DNA of 64,000 nucleotides from Synergistaceae bacterium (GCA_031267575.1 JAIRYN010000051.1:29064-93063); one strand, 5' to 3'. Positions 34,716 to 43,715 are shown, counted from the first letter of the stretch. The notes: generated by a model from the letters alone, not told the origin. A program made the numbers and translations.

Positions 34716-35681
34716 TTATAGCGTCGGCACCGAGAGTCCTTTTTCCTTATAATATTTCGCCGCGCCGGGGTGAACCGTCACAGCTGCGGCGTCCAGCGCC
34801 TTGTCGAGGGAAACCAACTGCGCTTTATCATGAACGGGTCTCAGTTCGTCGAGATTCTCGAAAATAGCTTTGGTAATGTTGTATACCAAATCCTCCGATA
34901 GTTCTGCGTCACAGACCAACACCGCTAGAACGGCGGGAGTTGCCGTGTCGTGGTCCACACCCTTGTAGGTTCCGGCCGGGATCACGTCTTTCGTGAAGAA
35001 AGGGTATTCCTTAGTCAGGTTATTCAGCAGTTCATCATCGAAAGCCACCAATTCGATGTTTTTCTGGGCCGCCAAGGCCATAACCGCCGCCGCCGGGAAC
35101 CCCGATAGAACGAAACCCGCGTCCATTTGTCCGTCCTGAATCCGTTCAGCGGTGTTGGCAAAGTCAAGGAAGTCCGTGTTCATGTCTCCATATTTGATGC
35201 CGGCCACGGATAAAATGAGTCCGACGCTATCCGCCGTTCCCGATCCCGGCGCGCCCACGGAAACGCGTTTGCCTTTGAGGTCGGAGAGGGTTTTGACACC
35301 GCTGTCTTTGGTCGATATGCACTGCACGTGTTCAGGATAAAGAGAGGCAATCATTTGAAGGTTTTTGACGGGTGTGTTGAAAGGTTTTTCTCCTTTGACC
35401 GCGCGAAAAGCCACATCATTCTGCACCAAGGCCAAGGTCACTTCATGCTCCGCGATCAGGTTGATATTGGCCGCCGAGGCGTTACTGGCTTCGGCCGTAG
35501 CTTTCACGTTCGGCACATGAGTGGAAATAACCTGAGCCAAGCCTCCGCCCAGAGGATAATAGACCCCCGCCACTCCACCGGTCGCTATGGACAAGAATGT
35601 CTCCTCCGCTCCTTCCGCGTCAGCCAGACATCCCGCTCCCAATAAAAATCCCACCAACAACAAAACCGTACACTTCTTCAT
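34716..35681 (-). CDS. TAXI-family TRAP solute-binding protein
   Basis: 321 residues. Signal peptide M-K-K-C-T-V-L-L-L-V-G-F then A-G-C, a possible lipobox Cys near residue 17. The mature part has the TAXI signature A-T-G-G-V-A-G-V-Y-Y-P-L-G-G and later A-L-V-Q-N-D-V-A-F. TAXI proteins deliver small carboxylates such as glutamate to a fused DctQM permease. No TRAP permease is in this window, so the gene is an orphan. An AAGAAGGGG site 8 bp before this ATG supports the start. It is 38 bp after flgC in the same direction, an unusual place for it. Confidence 0.85.
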   Translation of the reverse strand: MKKCTVLLLVGFLLGAGCLADAEGAEETFLSIATGGVAGVYYPLGGGLAQVISTHVPNVKATAEASNASAANINLIAEHEVTLALVQNDVAFRAVKGEKPFNTPVKNLQMIASLYPEHVQCISTKDSGVKTLSDLKGKRVSVGAPGSGTADSVGLILSVAGIKYGDMNTDFLDFANTAERIQDGQMDAGFVLSGFPAAAVMALAAQKNIELVAFDDELLNNLTKEYPFFTKDVIPAGTYKGVDHDTATPAVLAVLVCDAELSEDLVYNITKAIFENLDELRPVHDKAQLVSLDKALDAAAVTVHPGAAKYYKEKGLSVPTL

Positions 35682-35719
35682 ATAAAACACCCCTTCTTTT
35701 TCGAATCAACCTCTTCGAA

Positions 35720-36139
35720 TCAACCTCGAATGATCTCGAGCGCTCCGGTCCACATGGTCTTCGCGCTGTCCGCCACCGCTAAATTGGCCTCGTAAGCGCG
35801 ACTAGCCACCAACATATCCGTCATCTCCCGCACTAGACTGACATTGGGAAAAGCGACATAGCCATCTTCGTTGGCGTCGGGATGCTCCGGCTGATAAGCG
35901 AGACGCGGTGGAGTCTGGTCCTCCGCGACTTCAAACACTCGTACTCCACCGATATCTTCATAGCCGCCGACGGTTTTATCCAGCATCTCCGCGAAAACCG
36001 GAACTTTCCTTTTGTAGGGACCGCCGGCCAAAGTCCTTGTCGTGTTGATGTTCGCCAAATTAGACGAAACAGTGTCCATCCACAACCGATGTGCCGTCAA
36101 AGCGCTACCCGCTATTTCCATACTCTCAAAGATTTTCAT
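35720..36139 (-). CDS. flgC: Flagellar basal-body rod protein FlgC
   Basis: 139-residue FlgC, a proximal rod subunit exported by the flagellar type III system. The N-terminus has the rod/hook pattern (A-L-T-A-H-R-L-W-M-D-T-V-S-S-N-L-A-N-I-N-T-T-R-T) and the C-terminus the heptad A-S-R-A-Y-E-A-N-L. It is separated from flgB by 132 bp, which contains CATTCTTGAG-like direct repeats near 36200-36245. The usual next gene fliE is missing; a TAXI binding protein stands there instead. Confidence 0.93.
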   Translation of the reverse strand: MKIFESMEIAGSALTAHRLWMDTVSSNLANINTTRTLAGGPYKRKVPVFAEMLDKTVGGYEDIGGVRVFEVAEDQTPPRLAYQPEHPDANEDGYVAFPNVSLVREMTDMLVASRAYEANLAVADSAKTMWTGALEIIRG

Positions 36140-36271
36140 GACACGATCCTCATTTTTCGTTATTGTAATTTATTTTTAGACTTTTATCAAATTATTTTCA
36201 GTCATTCTTGAGCATTCTTGAGTCATTCTTCGGTCATTCTTCTGATCGTTTAAAATCATACTTACTTCACA

Positions 36272-36673
36272 TTACCTGCCGCTGATGACGCTCCTGTAGT
36301 TGGCCAGTTTTCTGGCCGCCAAACGGCTCATCGCCCCGTACATCATGCGAGTCTCTGCCAGGACTGCCATTTCCCGCTCAGGATCCACATTGTTACCGTC
36401 GAGCCTGTAAACCTCGTCCTTGATTTTCAGCTCCGCGGGCGTTACGTCCTTCACCGAGGCGGGACGCGTGGGAATATGCCTGGTGTCCGTCACGATCATT
36501 TTCAACTTTCCCGTGGAGTTCATTACATCACGCAACTCGTCCTCGAAAGACATATTACGGCGTTCGTACCCTGGCGTATTCGCGTTAGCCAAGTTCCGAG
36601 ACGTGATCTTGAAACGTTTTGCCAACCCTTCCATGTCCTTTTCAATAACATTCCACGTAAAATCTCCCAACAT
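36272..36673 (-). CDS. flgB: Flagellar basal-body rod protein FlgB
   Basis: 133-residue FlgB, proximal rod subunit. The motif T-S-R-N-L-A-N-A-N-T-P-G-Y-E-R-R near residues 23-38 is diagnostic, and the C-terminal amphipathic helix (M-A-V-L-A-E-T-R-M-M-Y) matches. It lies downstream of codY but a strong terminator hairpin stands between them, so it probably has its own promoter in the short gap or depends on read-through. Confidence 0.93.
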   Translation of the reverse strand: MLGDFTWNVIEKDMEGLAKRFKITSRNLANANTPGYERRNMSFEDELRDVMNSTGKLKMIVTDTRHIPTRPASVKDVTPAELKIKDEVYRLDGNNVDPEREMAVLAETRMMYGAMSRLAARKLANYRSVISGR

Positions 36674-36705
36674 AAATCTCGCCTCCCTGATTGTTTCTCG
36701 GTAAA

Positions 36706-36740
36706 AAAAAGGTTCCTCTTTAACGAGGAACCTTTTATAT
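36706..36740 (-). terminator. Terminator between codY and flgB
   Basis: A 9-10-bp stem (AGGTTCCTC with GAGGAACCT, 4-base loop) has A-runs and T-runs on its flanks; on the minus strand it is followed by more than seven Ts. It should end codY transcription before flgB. Confidence 0.85.
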
Positions 36741-36790
36741 TCAGCCTATTATATTCAACCTAGCGATTTTGATAAAACTTCGATAAAACT

Positions 36791-37648
36791 TCAGTAAGTT
36801 ACCCGAGCTGATGTTGCCGAACCCAATTCTTCTACAAAGAGAGGAATCAAAACTTTGATATAGGTTCCCTTCATTCCAAGGCTGCGGCTCTCGATCAATC
36901 CCGCACTTTCGAGCTTACGAAGCGCGTTGACGATAACGCTCCGGGTCACACCCACCCGATCAGCCACCTTGCTGGCGATCGCAACGCCTTCTTCTCCCCC
37001 CAGCTCGGCCATGATGTGCTTCATGGACTCCATCTCGGAGTAGGAAAGTGCTCGCATTGCTTTTTGCACCGAGATTTTGTCACGGGAACGCTCCTCAATA
37101 TTTTTGCTCCTGTCGCCCATCATTTCCATACTCACCAGAGTTCCCGCGTACTCCGCCAGAAACATGTCCTTAAGGGTGAAAGATTGCTCTGAACGCGTCA
37201 ATACCAGTGTACCCAGACGGTTGGTAGCCACTTCAAAGAAGAGGGGAACGCACATAAGGTGGCTTTCCGAACCTGCGTTTTTGTCCAACAGATAAATATC
37301 CTCGTCATCGATCTCTGACTCGCGAAAACGGTTCACTTTTTCGAGAAACTTCCTCGGCAGGTATTCCTCTTCTTCTCCATCGAGAAGAACTTCCGAACCG
37401 TAATCTGAAACCCAGGCATGACCTAGAACCTTGCCATCTCTGCTTATAATATACGCATCGGTCTCCAAAAATTCAGACAACCACTTGACCAACATGGCAT
37501 AATCCAGCATCTCTCCTTCTCTCCGATTTTGAAGAGCGCGACTTATCTGTCGAGTTTTTTCGAGCAGCCCCTCCAAAAATTCCTCGTTCATTTCACCTTC
37601 TGGGGCCCACTTTACATTGTCGGCCTTACTCTGTGCTTTCCTGCTCAT
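36791..37648 (-). CDS. codY: CodY-type GTP/branched-chain amino acid-responsive repressor
   Basis: 285 residues. A GAF-like ligand domain (about 30-185) precedes a C-terminal winged helix with A-S-K-V-A-D-R-V-G-V-T-R-S-V-I-V-N-A-L-R-K-L-E-S near 218-241, the highly conserved CodY recognition helix, then G-L-I-E-S-R-S-L-G-M-K-G-T. In Firmicutes CodY represses amino-acid uptake and synthesis genes when GTP and branched-chain amino acids are plentiful. Position after hslU is the same as in Bacillus. The N-terminal extension is slightly longer than in Firmicutes CodY (about 260). A 277-bp AT-rich gap upstream should hold its promoter. Confidence 0.92.
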   Translation of the reverse strand: MSRKAQSKADNVKWAPEGEMNEEFLEGLLEKTRQISRALQNRREGEMLDYAMLVKWLSEFLETDAYIISRDGKVLGHAWVSDYGSEVLLDGEEEEYLPRKFLEKVNRFRESEIDDEDIYLLDKNAGSESHLMCVPLFFEVATNRLGTLVLTRSEQSFTLKDMFLAEYAGTLVSMEMMGDRSKNIEERSRDKISVQKAMRALSYSEMESMKHIMAELGGEEGVAIASKVADRVGVTRSVIVNALRKLESAGLIESRSLGMKGTYIKVLIPLFVEELGSATSARVTY

Positions 37649-37925
37649 GCCTATGCCTCCTCTACCTCAAGTGATCTCTCTTTGCTCTTACTGCCATGTT
37701 CTTACTGCACATAATGATTTTCTCTTTCTCTCCTCGTCTTCTATCGCTTTTTACATAATTCTCCTTTTGCGACGTAACGTTCAAAATGCCTTTCAAAACA
37801 CGCGAAAAATATCGAAATAAATCTTTTCATACGTAAATAGGTTAAGCGATTATTCTTTCTGCTCTTTGTTATAGTAAATAAAAAATAATTCTAAACTTTT
37901 TGTTAAAAAATAATAAATGTTTTTT

Positions 37926-39368
37926 TTACAAAAGGTAACGGCGAATGTCCCTATTTTCAACTAACGGATTTAACCTAGTGTGAACAAAATCCGCGTCGAT
38001 TTTGATCGAGGAGCGCGGTTCGTCGCAGACCGAAAAACTGATCTCCTCCAGGAGCTGCTCCAACATTGTGTGTAAGCGCCGTGCGCCGATGTCCTCCATT
38101 TCGTTGTTCATGGTGTTGGCCAGTACGGCTATCTCACGTGTGGCCTCGTCGGAAAAGAGCAGTTCCGTCCCCTCCGTGCCGATCAGAGCGATGTACTGCT
38201 TCAGGAGGCTGTTTTCAGGTTCTGTGAGGATCTGCCGCAAGTTCTCCCAACTCAAAGGTTGTAGCTCCACGCGGATCGGGAAACGTCCCTGAAGTTCGGG
38301 GATCAAATCCGAGGGCTTCACGCCGGTGAAAGCGCCCGCAGCGATAAAGAGAATATGGTCTGTCTTGACTGGGCCGTAACGAGTCTGCACCACCGACCCC
38401 TCCACGATAGGCAGAAGGTCTCTTTGCACTCCCTCACGACTGACGTCGGGGCTGGATCCTCCACCGCCCTTGGCGACGATTTTATCGATTTCATCCAGGA
38501 AAATAATGCCGTCTTCTTGAGCCTTTTCCATGGCTTCCTGAGACAAAACCTCGGTGTCGATCAATTTTTCGGCTTCTTCGGCCGAGAGAATGCGTCGCGC
38601 TTCGGAGACCTTCATCCTGCGTTTTTTGGACTTTTTGGGTAACATACCCCCCAGAATCTCGCTGAGATTGATTCCCATGGAATCCATACCAGAGGCCCCC
38701 AGGATAGGAATCCCCACTACGGAGCTCTCCGAAACCTCGACATCGATCTCTCTGTCCTCCAAGCGCCCCTCTTTCAACATCATCAAAAGTTTGGCGCGGG
38801 TGCTGTCGTTTTTCTGGGTCTCCTCGGAAGGCAGATCCTCGTCTCCACGATCATCAGAGCTTTCCGCGGTCCCGAAGACTCTCATGATATCTGGAACGGA
38901 AAATTTTCTGTCGCTTCGTGGCAACATCGCGTCGACCAAACGCTGTTCAGCCCGCTCCTTGGCATGGTCCTGTACTTCTATCAACATGCGCTTTCTGACC
39001 ATAGCCACGGCGGATTCCATCAGGTCCCGCACCATTGACTCCACATCTCGTCCCACATAGCCGACCTCCGTGAACTTCGTGGCTTCCACCTTGACAAAAG
39101 GAGCCTGAACTAGAGCGGCGAGTCTGCGGGCGATCTCCGTTTTACCGACGCCAGTGGGACCCACCATGAGAATATTTTTGGGGCTGATCTCCCGAGCCAT
39201 GTCAGAGGGCAGCTTCTTGCGTCTTACTCTGTTGCGAAGCGCGACAGCCACAGCGCGCTTCGCCTTGTCTTGTCCCACAATATAACGATCCAGATACTCT
39301 ACGACGCTGGAAGGGGTCAAAGCCGCATCCCCAGATAGGGGTGCACTCAGAGTTTTCTTGTCGTTCAT
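37926..39368 (-). CDS. hslU: ATP-dependent protease ATPase subunit HslU
   Basis: 480-residue AAA+ unfoldase of the HslUV protease. Walker A G-P-T-G-V-G-K-T near residues 70-77, Walker B I-I-F-L-D-E-I-D-K in the middle, the sensor region after it, and the C-terminal R-R-Y-L-L tail that docks into HslV. The insertion (I) domain has an acidic and Ser-rich stretch. The reading frame continues upstream over hslV; I start at M-N-D-K-K, which follows a GGGGGAG site. It begins 5 bp after hslV ends, so the two are co-translated. Confidence 0.93.
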   Translation of the reverse strand: MNDKKTLSAPLSGDAALTPSSVVEYLDRYIVGQDKAKRAVAVALRNRVRRKKLPSDMAREISPKNILMVGPTGVGKTEIARRLAALVQAPFVKVEATKFTEVGYVGRDVESMVRDLMESAVAMVRKRMLIEVQDHAKERAEQRLVDAMLPRSDRKFSVPDIMRVFGTAESSDDRGDEDLPSEETQKNDSTRAKLLMMLKEGRLEDREIDVEVSESSVVGIPILGASGMDSMGINLSEILGGMLPKKSKKRRMKVSEARRILSAEEAEKLIDTEVLSQEAMEKAQEDGIIFLDEIDKIVAKGGGGSSPDVSREGVQRDLLPIVEGSVVQTRYGPVKTDHILFIAAGAFTGVKPSDLIPELQGRFPIRVELQPLSWENLRQILTEPENSLLKQYIALIGTEGTELLFSDEATREIAVLANTMNNEMEDIGARRLHTMLEQLLEEISFSVCDEPRSSIKIDADFVHTRLNPLVENRDIRRYLL

Positions 39369-39373
39369 TCCAC

Positions 39374-39916
39374 TCACTCCCCCAACACCTCCAGCGTCAC
39401 CACGTTGTCGGTGTAAATACATATCTCCGAGGCGATCTCAATTGACCGCTTGGCAATTCGTGACGGAGGCCAATCCGTCACCTCACGGAGGGCGCGAGCC
39501 GCAGCCAGGGCATAGCCGGAACCCGAACCGATGGCAGACACATCCCCTTCGGGCTCGATAATGTCCCCCGCTCCACTTAAAAGCAGCGTCACGTCGCGGT
39601 TCGCCACCAGCATCATCGCCTCCAAGCGGCGCAGGGCCTTGTCCATACGCCACTCCTTCACCAGCTCAATTGCGCTTTTCATCAGATCTCCCTTGCACTG
39701 CTCAAGGCGGTTTTCAAAACGCTCCAAAAGCGTCATCGCATCAGCCGTACTTCCGGCGAACCCCGCCAAAACTGTTCCATTGTAAAGTCTGCGGACTTTT
39801 TTGGCGTTGGACTTGATGATCTGGGCGCCCAACGTCACCTGTCCGTCCCCCGCCATGGCCACCTCTTTCCCGAATCTCACGCTCACTATTGTCGTTCCCT
39901 CAAACAGAATCTTCAT
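39374..39916 (-). CDS. hslV: ATP-dependent protease proteolytic subunit HslV
   Basis: 180-residue threonine peptidase. The mature N-terminal Thr is in [10 protein letters not shown], with a 7-residue propeptide from this ATG. K-K-V-R-R-L-Y and [14 protein letters not shown] match the beta-type proteasome-like fold. Another in-frame start (TTG, 39928) would add four residues; neither has a strong ribosome site, perhaps because the upstream xerC to which it was coupled has decayed. Together with HslU it degrades unfolded proteins. Confidence 0.92.
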   Translation of the reverse strand: MKILFEGTTIVSVRFGKEVAMAGDGQVTLGAQIIKSNAKKVRRLYNGTVLAGFAGSTADAMTLLERFENRLEQCKGDLMKSAIELVKEWRMDKALRRLEAMMLVANRDVTLLLSGAGDIIEPEGDVSAIGSGSGYALAAARALREVTDWPPSRIAKRSIEIASEICIYTDNVVTLEVLGE

Positions 39917-39929
39917 CTCCCATTGCAAG

Positions 39930-40100
39930 ATCGGTTCGCGGATGATGGGCTATATAACTCTCCTTCATCCAGGAAGCCCTGATCGTCAGATATATCTGCG
40001 TCGTAGCCATACTATGCGCCGTCAAAGACTTTCCTTGTCGTCCGGCAAAAACGGGCCCGCTTTCCCACCGGCTCCGAGACTGTTGTTCAAGGTGGTCCAT
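39930..40100 (-). pseudogene. xerC remnant (tyrosine recombinase C-terminal piece)
   Basis: The minus-strand frame just upstream of hslV reads S-G-P-V-F-A-G-R-Q-G-K-S-L-T, then A-H-S-M-A-T-T-Q-I-Y, ending near H-P-R. These are the two ends of the XerC catalytic domain: the P-L-F-x-x-R/K-x-G-x-L-T region and the active-site Tyr segment (H-x-x-x-x-T-T-Q-I-Y, then H-P-R). The Arg-box H-x-L-R-H between them is gone, and nothing recognisable remains of the N-terminal half. xerC normally precedes hslV in Firmicutes, so position and sequence agree. Another XerC or XerH must serve chromosome dimer resolution if that is needed. Confidence 0.7.
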
Positions 40101-40278
40101 AAACTACCTCAAATCCCCTCATACATATCCACCTCATACATACTCATACATAATTGATGAAAGTAGCGCGGAGGCGAATTTGTCTTTGATATATTTAGAA
40201 AGTCGACAATTTTTTTTCTATTCATCTGCCCATCTTAATGGTTTCGTCTTTAAATGCAACCCGCCTATTTTCTATATT

Positions 40279-41184
40279 TTATTCTACGTTTTGTATTTGT
40301 TCGCGTATACGTTCAAGACAGGATTTCGCGTCCACGATCATCCAGCGAAACTTTGCGTCGCCCACCTTGGAGCCCATCGTATTGATCTCTCGGTTCATCT
40401 CTTGAATCAAAAAGTCGAGCTTTCTCCCCTCGGACTCCGTGCCCGACGCCGTCTCTCTGAATTTCGAGATGTGGCTGGCAAGGCGCGCCAGTTCCTCAGA
40501 AACGTCCCACTTGTCCGCGAGAAGGGTGACCTCCTGGGCGACGCGATTTTGATCGATTTCCAGACCGAAACGCTCCATGACCTTCTCTATGCGGGTCTTC
40601 AACGTCTCCAACGCCTCGGAGGAAGCTGTTTTCCACCGTGCTGCAAGGGCGCGGACCACTCCTTCGAACTCCTGGAGGTCCGACTGGACGGCCGCCTCCA
40701 GCTTCGCGCCTTCGTATTTTTTCATTTCTATTAGAGCCTCCACCACCGCCGCGATGAGAAGCCCCCAGGCTCCCTTTTCCTCTTCTCCTTCCTTTTCGCC
40801 GTTTTCGCCGTTTTCGCCGCCGACTCGCGAGGCATCGCAAACGCCGGGCAGAGTCAGAAAAAGGGCCAGGTCGGAAAGGGACGGGCTACTCGTCAACCCG
40901 AACGCCTCTTGCAGGCAGTTGCAGTATGAGCGCAAGACTTCCACATCCAGCCTTCCCGCTTTGCACCCGCTGGCCCAATCGATCTCTGCGCTTAGGCGAA
41001 TTTTGCCCCTTCTCAGAGAGGTACGTAACAATGAGACGATCAACGCCTCAATAGAGAAAAGTTCCTTTGGCAATCGAACACTGAGCTCCTGATAGCGATG
41101 ATTCACCGAGGTCAACTCAAAGGTAACCGTGCCCCAGGGAAAAACGCGAGAGGCGCGGCCGAAACCAGTCATGCTCAAAAACAT
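40279..41184 (-). CDS. YicC/YloC family endoribonuclease
   Basis: 301-residue YicC-family protein. It starts M-F-L-S-M-T-G-F-G-R-A, followed by E-L-T-S-V-N-H-R-Y-Q-E-L, and ends in the C-terminal K-L-D-F-L-I-Q-E-M-N-R-E-I-N-T-M-G-S-K, all family hallmarks. Members cleave RNA and affect stationary-phase survival. The start has GGAGG 5 bp upstream; the TTG twelve bases earlier overlaps that site. A short Glu/Asn/Gly run near residue 125-133 is repeat-derived. The 178-bp gap between this stop and the xerC remnant is AT-rich and featureless. Confidence 0.88.
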   Translation of the reverse strand: MFLSMTGFGRASRVFPWGTVTFELTSVNHRYQELSVRLPKELFSIEALIVSLLRTSLRRGKIRLSAEIDWASGCKAGRLDVEVLRSYCNCLQEAFGLTSSPSLSDLALFLTLPGVCDASRVGGENGENGEKEGEEEKGAWGLLIAAVVEALIEMKKYEGAKLEAAVQSDLQEFEGVVRALAARWKTASSEALETLKTRIEKVMERFGLEIDQNRVAQEVTLLADKWDVSEELARLASHISKFRETASGTESEGRKLDFLIQEMNREINTMGSKVGDAKFRWMIVDAKSCLERIREQIQNVE

Positions 41185-41261
41185 GTCGTCCTCCAATCCA
41201 GCGCCAGTCGAGTCAGTAATAAAAATCGACCGGCGCTTTAAGAAATCTTTTTATACAAAAA

Positions 41262-41303
41262 ATTTTGTCTTTAACAATTTGTCTTTAACAATTTGTCTTT
41301 AAC
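41262..41303 (+). repeat. Three 14-bp tandem repeats
   Basis: Three copies of a 14-bp unit (AATTTGTCTTTAAC) upstream of yicC and downstream of plsC. The first copy has one extra T. Non-coding. Confidence 0.9.
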
Positions 41304-41359
41304 AAATGGAAAAAGCGTTTTTTTAGGAAGGCAATAGGAAAACAAAACGAGAGGCGTTT

Positions 41360-41396
41360 CAGTTTCCAATTTCAGTTTCCAATTTCAGTTTCAATT
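41360..41396 (+). repeat. Three 13-bp tandem repeats
   Basis: Three copies of CAGTTTCCAATTT, the last lacking a base, ending just beyond the 3-prime end of the plsC-like gene. A second, unrelated array in the same gap as the 14-bp one. Confidence 0.9.
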
Positions 41397-41410
41397 GGCG
41401 CTCGTTTCGC

Positions 41411-42025
41411 TCACGAGCTGGCGGCCTCAAGAGCGAGCAGGGAATTTCTCAGGTCCGTCATGATTTTATCACGGGCTCCTTTGCTTTTATAAAACTCAGG
41501 GTCGAAACTCAGTGGCTTCCCGAAAGTCACGGTTATTTTCTTGGGCTTGATTATGCTGGAGCCCGGCGACATGGCGTCGTAGGTCCCTTTGACAAACGCG
41601 GGCAAAATAACCGCCTCCGCGTGAGCGGCGATCAAACCCACCCCTCCTTCCAAGGGTTGTAATTTCCCACTTGAAGACCGAGCCCCCTCCGGGAAAATGA
41701 GGACGTCCTGCCCTTCTTTCAAAAATTTGAAAAAACCCTTGAGAGCTGCTGCTGCTGCTGCTTTGTCGGCCCGTGAAACGGGAACAGCGCCCAAAATCCG
41801 TATAATGCGTCCAAAAAGAAATGGGCGAAAGAGTTCTTCCTTGGCGAAATAACGCAAACGGCGGGGAAAAGCCACGCCCACAATTAAAGGATCTAAGTTG
41901 CTGCAATGATTACAGGCGACAATGACATTTTTGCCTTTCGGAAGGGGTTCCGTCCACTTGATGGCAAGGCGATTATACAGCAGGAAAAAAAACTGAAAAA
42001 ACATCCGCACTACGAAGTAAAACAT
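41411..42025 (-). CDS. plsC: 1-acyl-sn-glycerol-3-phosphate acyltransferase
   Basis: About 204 residues of the PlsC family. N-H-C-S-N-L-D is the catalytic H-x4-D motif (near residue 39), F-P-E-G-A-R-S-S near 113 is the glycerol-phosphate motif, and V-K-G-T-Y and I-L-P-A-F follow. It adds the second acyl chain in phosphatidic acid synthesis at the inner membrane; an N-terminal hydrophobic stretch anchors it. Start could also be the GTG at 42040 (AAGGTGA upstream). A GCT triplet repeat gives a run of six Ala near residue 80. Downstream of cmk, as in many Synergistota and Clostridia. Confidence 0.88.
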   Translation of the reverse strand: MFYFVVRMFFQFFFLLYNRLAIKWTEPLPKGKNVIVACNHCSNLDPLIVGVAFPRRLRYFAKEELFRPFLFGRIIRILGAVPVSRADKAAAAAALKGFFKFLKEGQDVLIFPEGARSSSGKLQPLEGGVGLIAAHAEAVILPAFVKGTYDAMSPGSSIIKPKKITVTFGKPLSFDPEFYKSKGARDKIMTDLRNSLLALEAASS

Positions 42026-42040
42026 ATTCTCGAACCTCAC

Positions 42041-42131
42041 CGGCTCACCTTCTTTTTTGCTTCTTCTTTTTTGCTTTTGCTTCTTCTTTTTTGCTTATAG
42101 TGTCGAACCACGGAACGGGCAAAGGCCCTTT
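42041..42131 (+). repeat. CTTCTTTTTTGCTT-type repeats
   Basis: Three irregular copies of CTTCTTTTTTGCTT (about 42050-42098) between cmk and plsC. Non-coding on both strands. Confidence 0.75.
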
Positions 42132-42800
42132 TTAGGCGAAATCTTGCGTGATCCGACTCCGTATGATAAAAGCCAGTTCGTTCACAACCTTGTTTTCTTC
42201 CATCGAGGAGGTGTCGATCCGAATAGCCCCTCTGGGTTCTCGCAGGGGCGCGATCTCGCGATGACTATCGGTCCGGTCTCGTTCGTACATCTGACGCACT
42301 ACGTCTTGATAGACGACAGCCTCTCCCCTTCCCAAAAGCTCTTGATAACGGCGCTTCGCCCTAGCCTCTAGAGAAGCGGTCAAAAAAAACTTTATATCCG
42401 CGTCTGGAAAAACGACACTACCTGTATCGCGTCCCTCCGCAATCAGCGCTCCATCCTTCGCCTGGTTTCGTTGCAGGTTCAGCAGAGCGTTTCGTACGGT
42501 TTCAAGGGCCGCGTACCGGGAGACAATACAATCCACATTTTGAGAGCGTATAAACTGAGTCACCTCTTCACCGTTGACGAAAAGGCTTTCCCCCTCGATA
42601 CGAACGCCTATGGATGTCACGTTCTCCTTCAGTGCCGGGCCTTCGCTGGGAACGACGCCTTTTTTATCCAAAAAATAGGCGACAGCGCGGTAAATAGCCC
42701 CCGTGTCCAGGTAGCGGATGTTCAATAGTTTGGCCAAACGCTTGGCTACCGAACTTTTTCCCGCTCCCGCGGGGCCGTCCACAGTGACAACAAAGCTCAT
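42132..42800 (-). CDS. cmk: Cytidylate kinase
   Basis: 222-residue (d)CMP kinase. P-loop G-P-A-G-A-G-K-S-S near residues 9-17, then Y-L-D-T-G-A-I-Y-R-A near 30 (the substrate-binding region), I-A-E-G-R-D-T-G-S-V-V-F near 123 and the lid R-R-Y-Q-E-L. It phosphorylates CMP and dCMP with ATP. The stop of the upstream HDOD gene directly abuts its ATG, so translation is probably coupled. Confidence 0.92.
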   Translation of the reverse strand: MSFVVTVDGPAGAGKSSVAKRLAKLLNIRYLDTGAIYRAVAYFLDKKGVVPSEGPALKENVTSIGVRIEGESLFVNGEEVTQFIRSQNVDCIVSRYAALETVRNALLNLQRNQAKDGALIAEGRDTGSVVFPDADIKFFLTASLEARAKRRYQELLGRGEAVVYQDVVRQMYERDRTDSHREIAPLREPRGAIRIDTSSMEENKVVNELAFIIRSRITQDFA

Positions 42801-43691
42801 CTACAGTTCCCTCATGTCTGCCATTTCCTGCGCCGCCTGTCCCGCAAAATCGACTAGTTCCGACATGAGGACTTCGTAGTTCTCGATACCCAGGCGCTCG
42901 ATGGGTTCCGGGTAGACATAGTTTTGCAATCCGTCCGCCCCGATCCCAATTCCCATCATCAAGCACATGGAATTAGCCACGGTGACAACGTCCACCACAG
43001 ACTGAAATTTTGCTTTGTCAGGCAGCAAGTCGTTAGGTCTGTGATGCAACAACGTCGAATAATAATAGGCTTCGGGAAGATCCCACCGCTCCACCAAAAG
43101 AGAACCCACCACGGAATGGTCGAAGCCCAGAACCCTCACCTCGGCGTCGATGAAGGGGATGCGCTCTTCCTCCACCAGCTTTAGGATGATGCCGTACCCG
43201 AAGCGCACGTAGTCGTTCAACACCACTTTGCCGATGTCGTGAAGGAGCCCCCCCACATAGGCTTCCTCTGGCGGAACTTTTTTCGTCGCCTGGGCGATAT
43301 ACCGAGCGGCGTAGGCCGTCGTCAATGAATGGCGCCATAGGTCTCCACGGTCGAGAGCATAACCCGAAAGCCCCTTGTCCATAACAGAATAAACCGTAGC
43401 GGCAAGAACAATATTGCTGATGTTCTTATAGCCCAGAAGCGCGATAGCCTCCGAAATATCGGAGATGTTCCTCGACATGCCATAAGCAGCCGAGTTAGCC
43501 AATTTCAACGTGCGGAGGACTAAACCTTCATCCCTAGACAGGCTTGCGCCCACGTCCGAAGCACTACTGGCGGGGTCGTTGAGTTTTCGTAGCGTTTCTA
43601 CCACAAATTGAGGAAATGACTTAATTTCTTTCATCTTATTGATGATACGTGTTTTAATCAGCTCTCTCGAACGTTCGTCTATTTCACTCAT
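42801..43691 (-). CDS. HDOD domain protein
   Basis: 296 residues dominated by an HDOD domain (about 15-215): K-M-K-E-I-K-S-F-P-Q-F, L-K-L-A-N-S-A-A-Y-G, A-I-A-L-L-G, and G-L-L-H-D-I-G-K-V-V-L-N. HDOD proteins resemble HD hydrolases and act in signalling; many have lost metal-binding residues, but here H-D is retained in L-L-H-D-I-G-K. The ATG has AAGGAGG 8 bp upstream; the frame extends seven codons further without a ribosome site. Part of a cluster with rluB, scpAB and cmk. Confidence 0.85.
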   Translation of the reverse strand: MSEIDERSRELIKTRIINKMKEIKSFPQFVVETLRKLNDPASSASDVGASLSRDEGLVLRTLKLANSAAYGMSRNISDISEAIALLGYKNISNIVLAATVYSVMDKGLSGYALDRGDLWRHSLTTAYAARYIAQATKKVPPEEAYVGGLLHDIGKVVLNDYVRFGYGIILKLVEEERIPFIDAEVRVLGFDHSVVGSLLVERWDLPEAYYYSTLLHHRPNDLLPDKAKFQSVVDVVTVANSMCLMMGIGIGADGLQNYVYPEPIERLGIENYEVLMSELVDFAGQAAQEMADMREL

Positions 43692-43715
43692 CGGTGCGTC
43701 CTCCTTGCGCAAGGG

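Noticed and set aside
37649..37925. CodY-binding box upstream of codY
   Set aside because: The region is AT-rich and only loosely resembles AATTTTCWGAAAATT; no convincing dyad.
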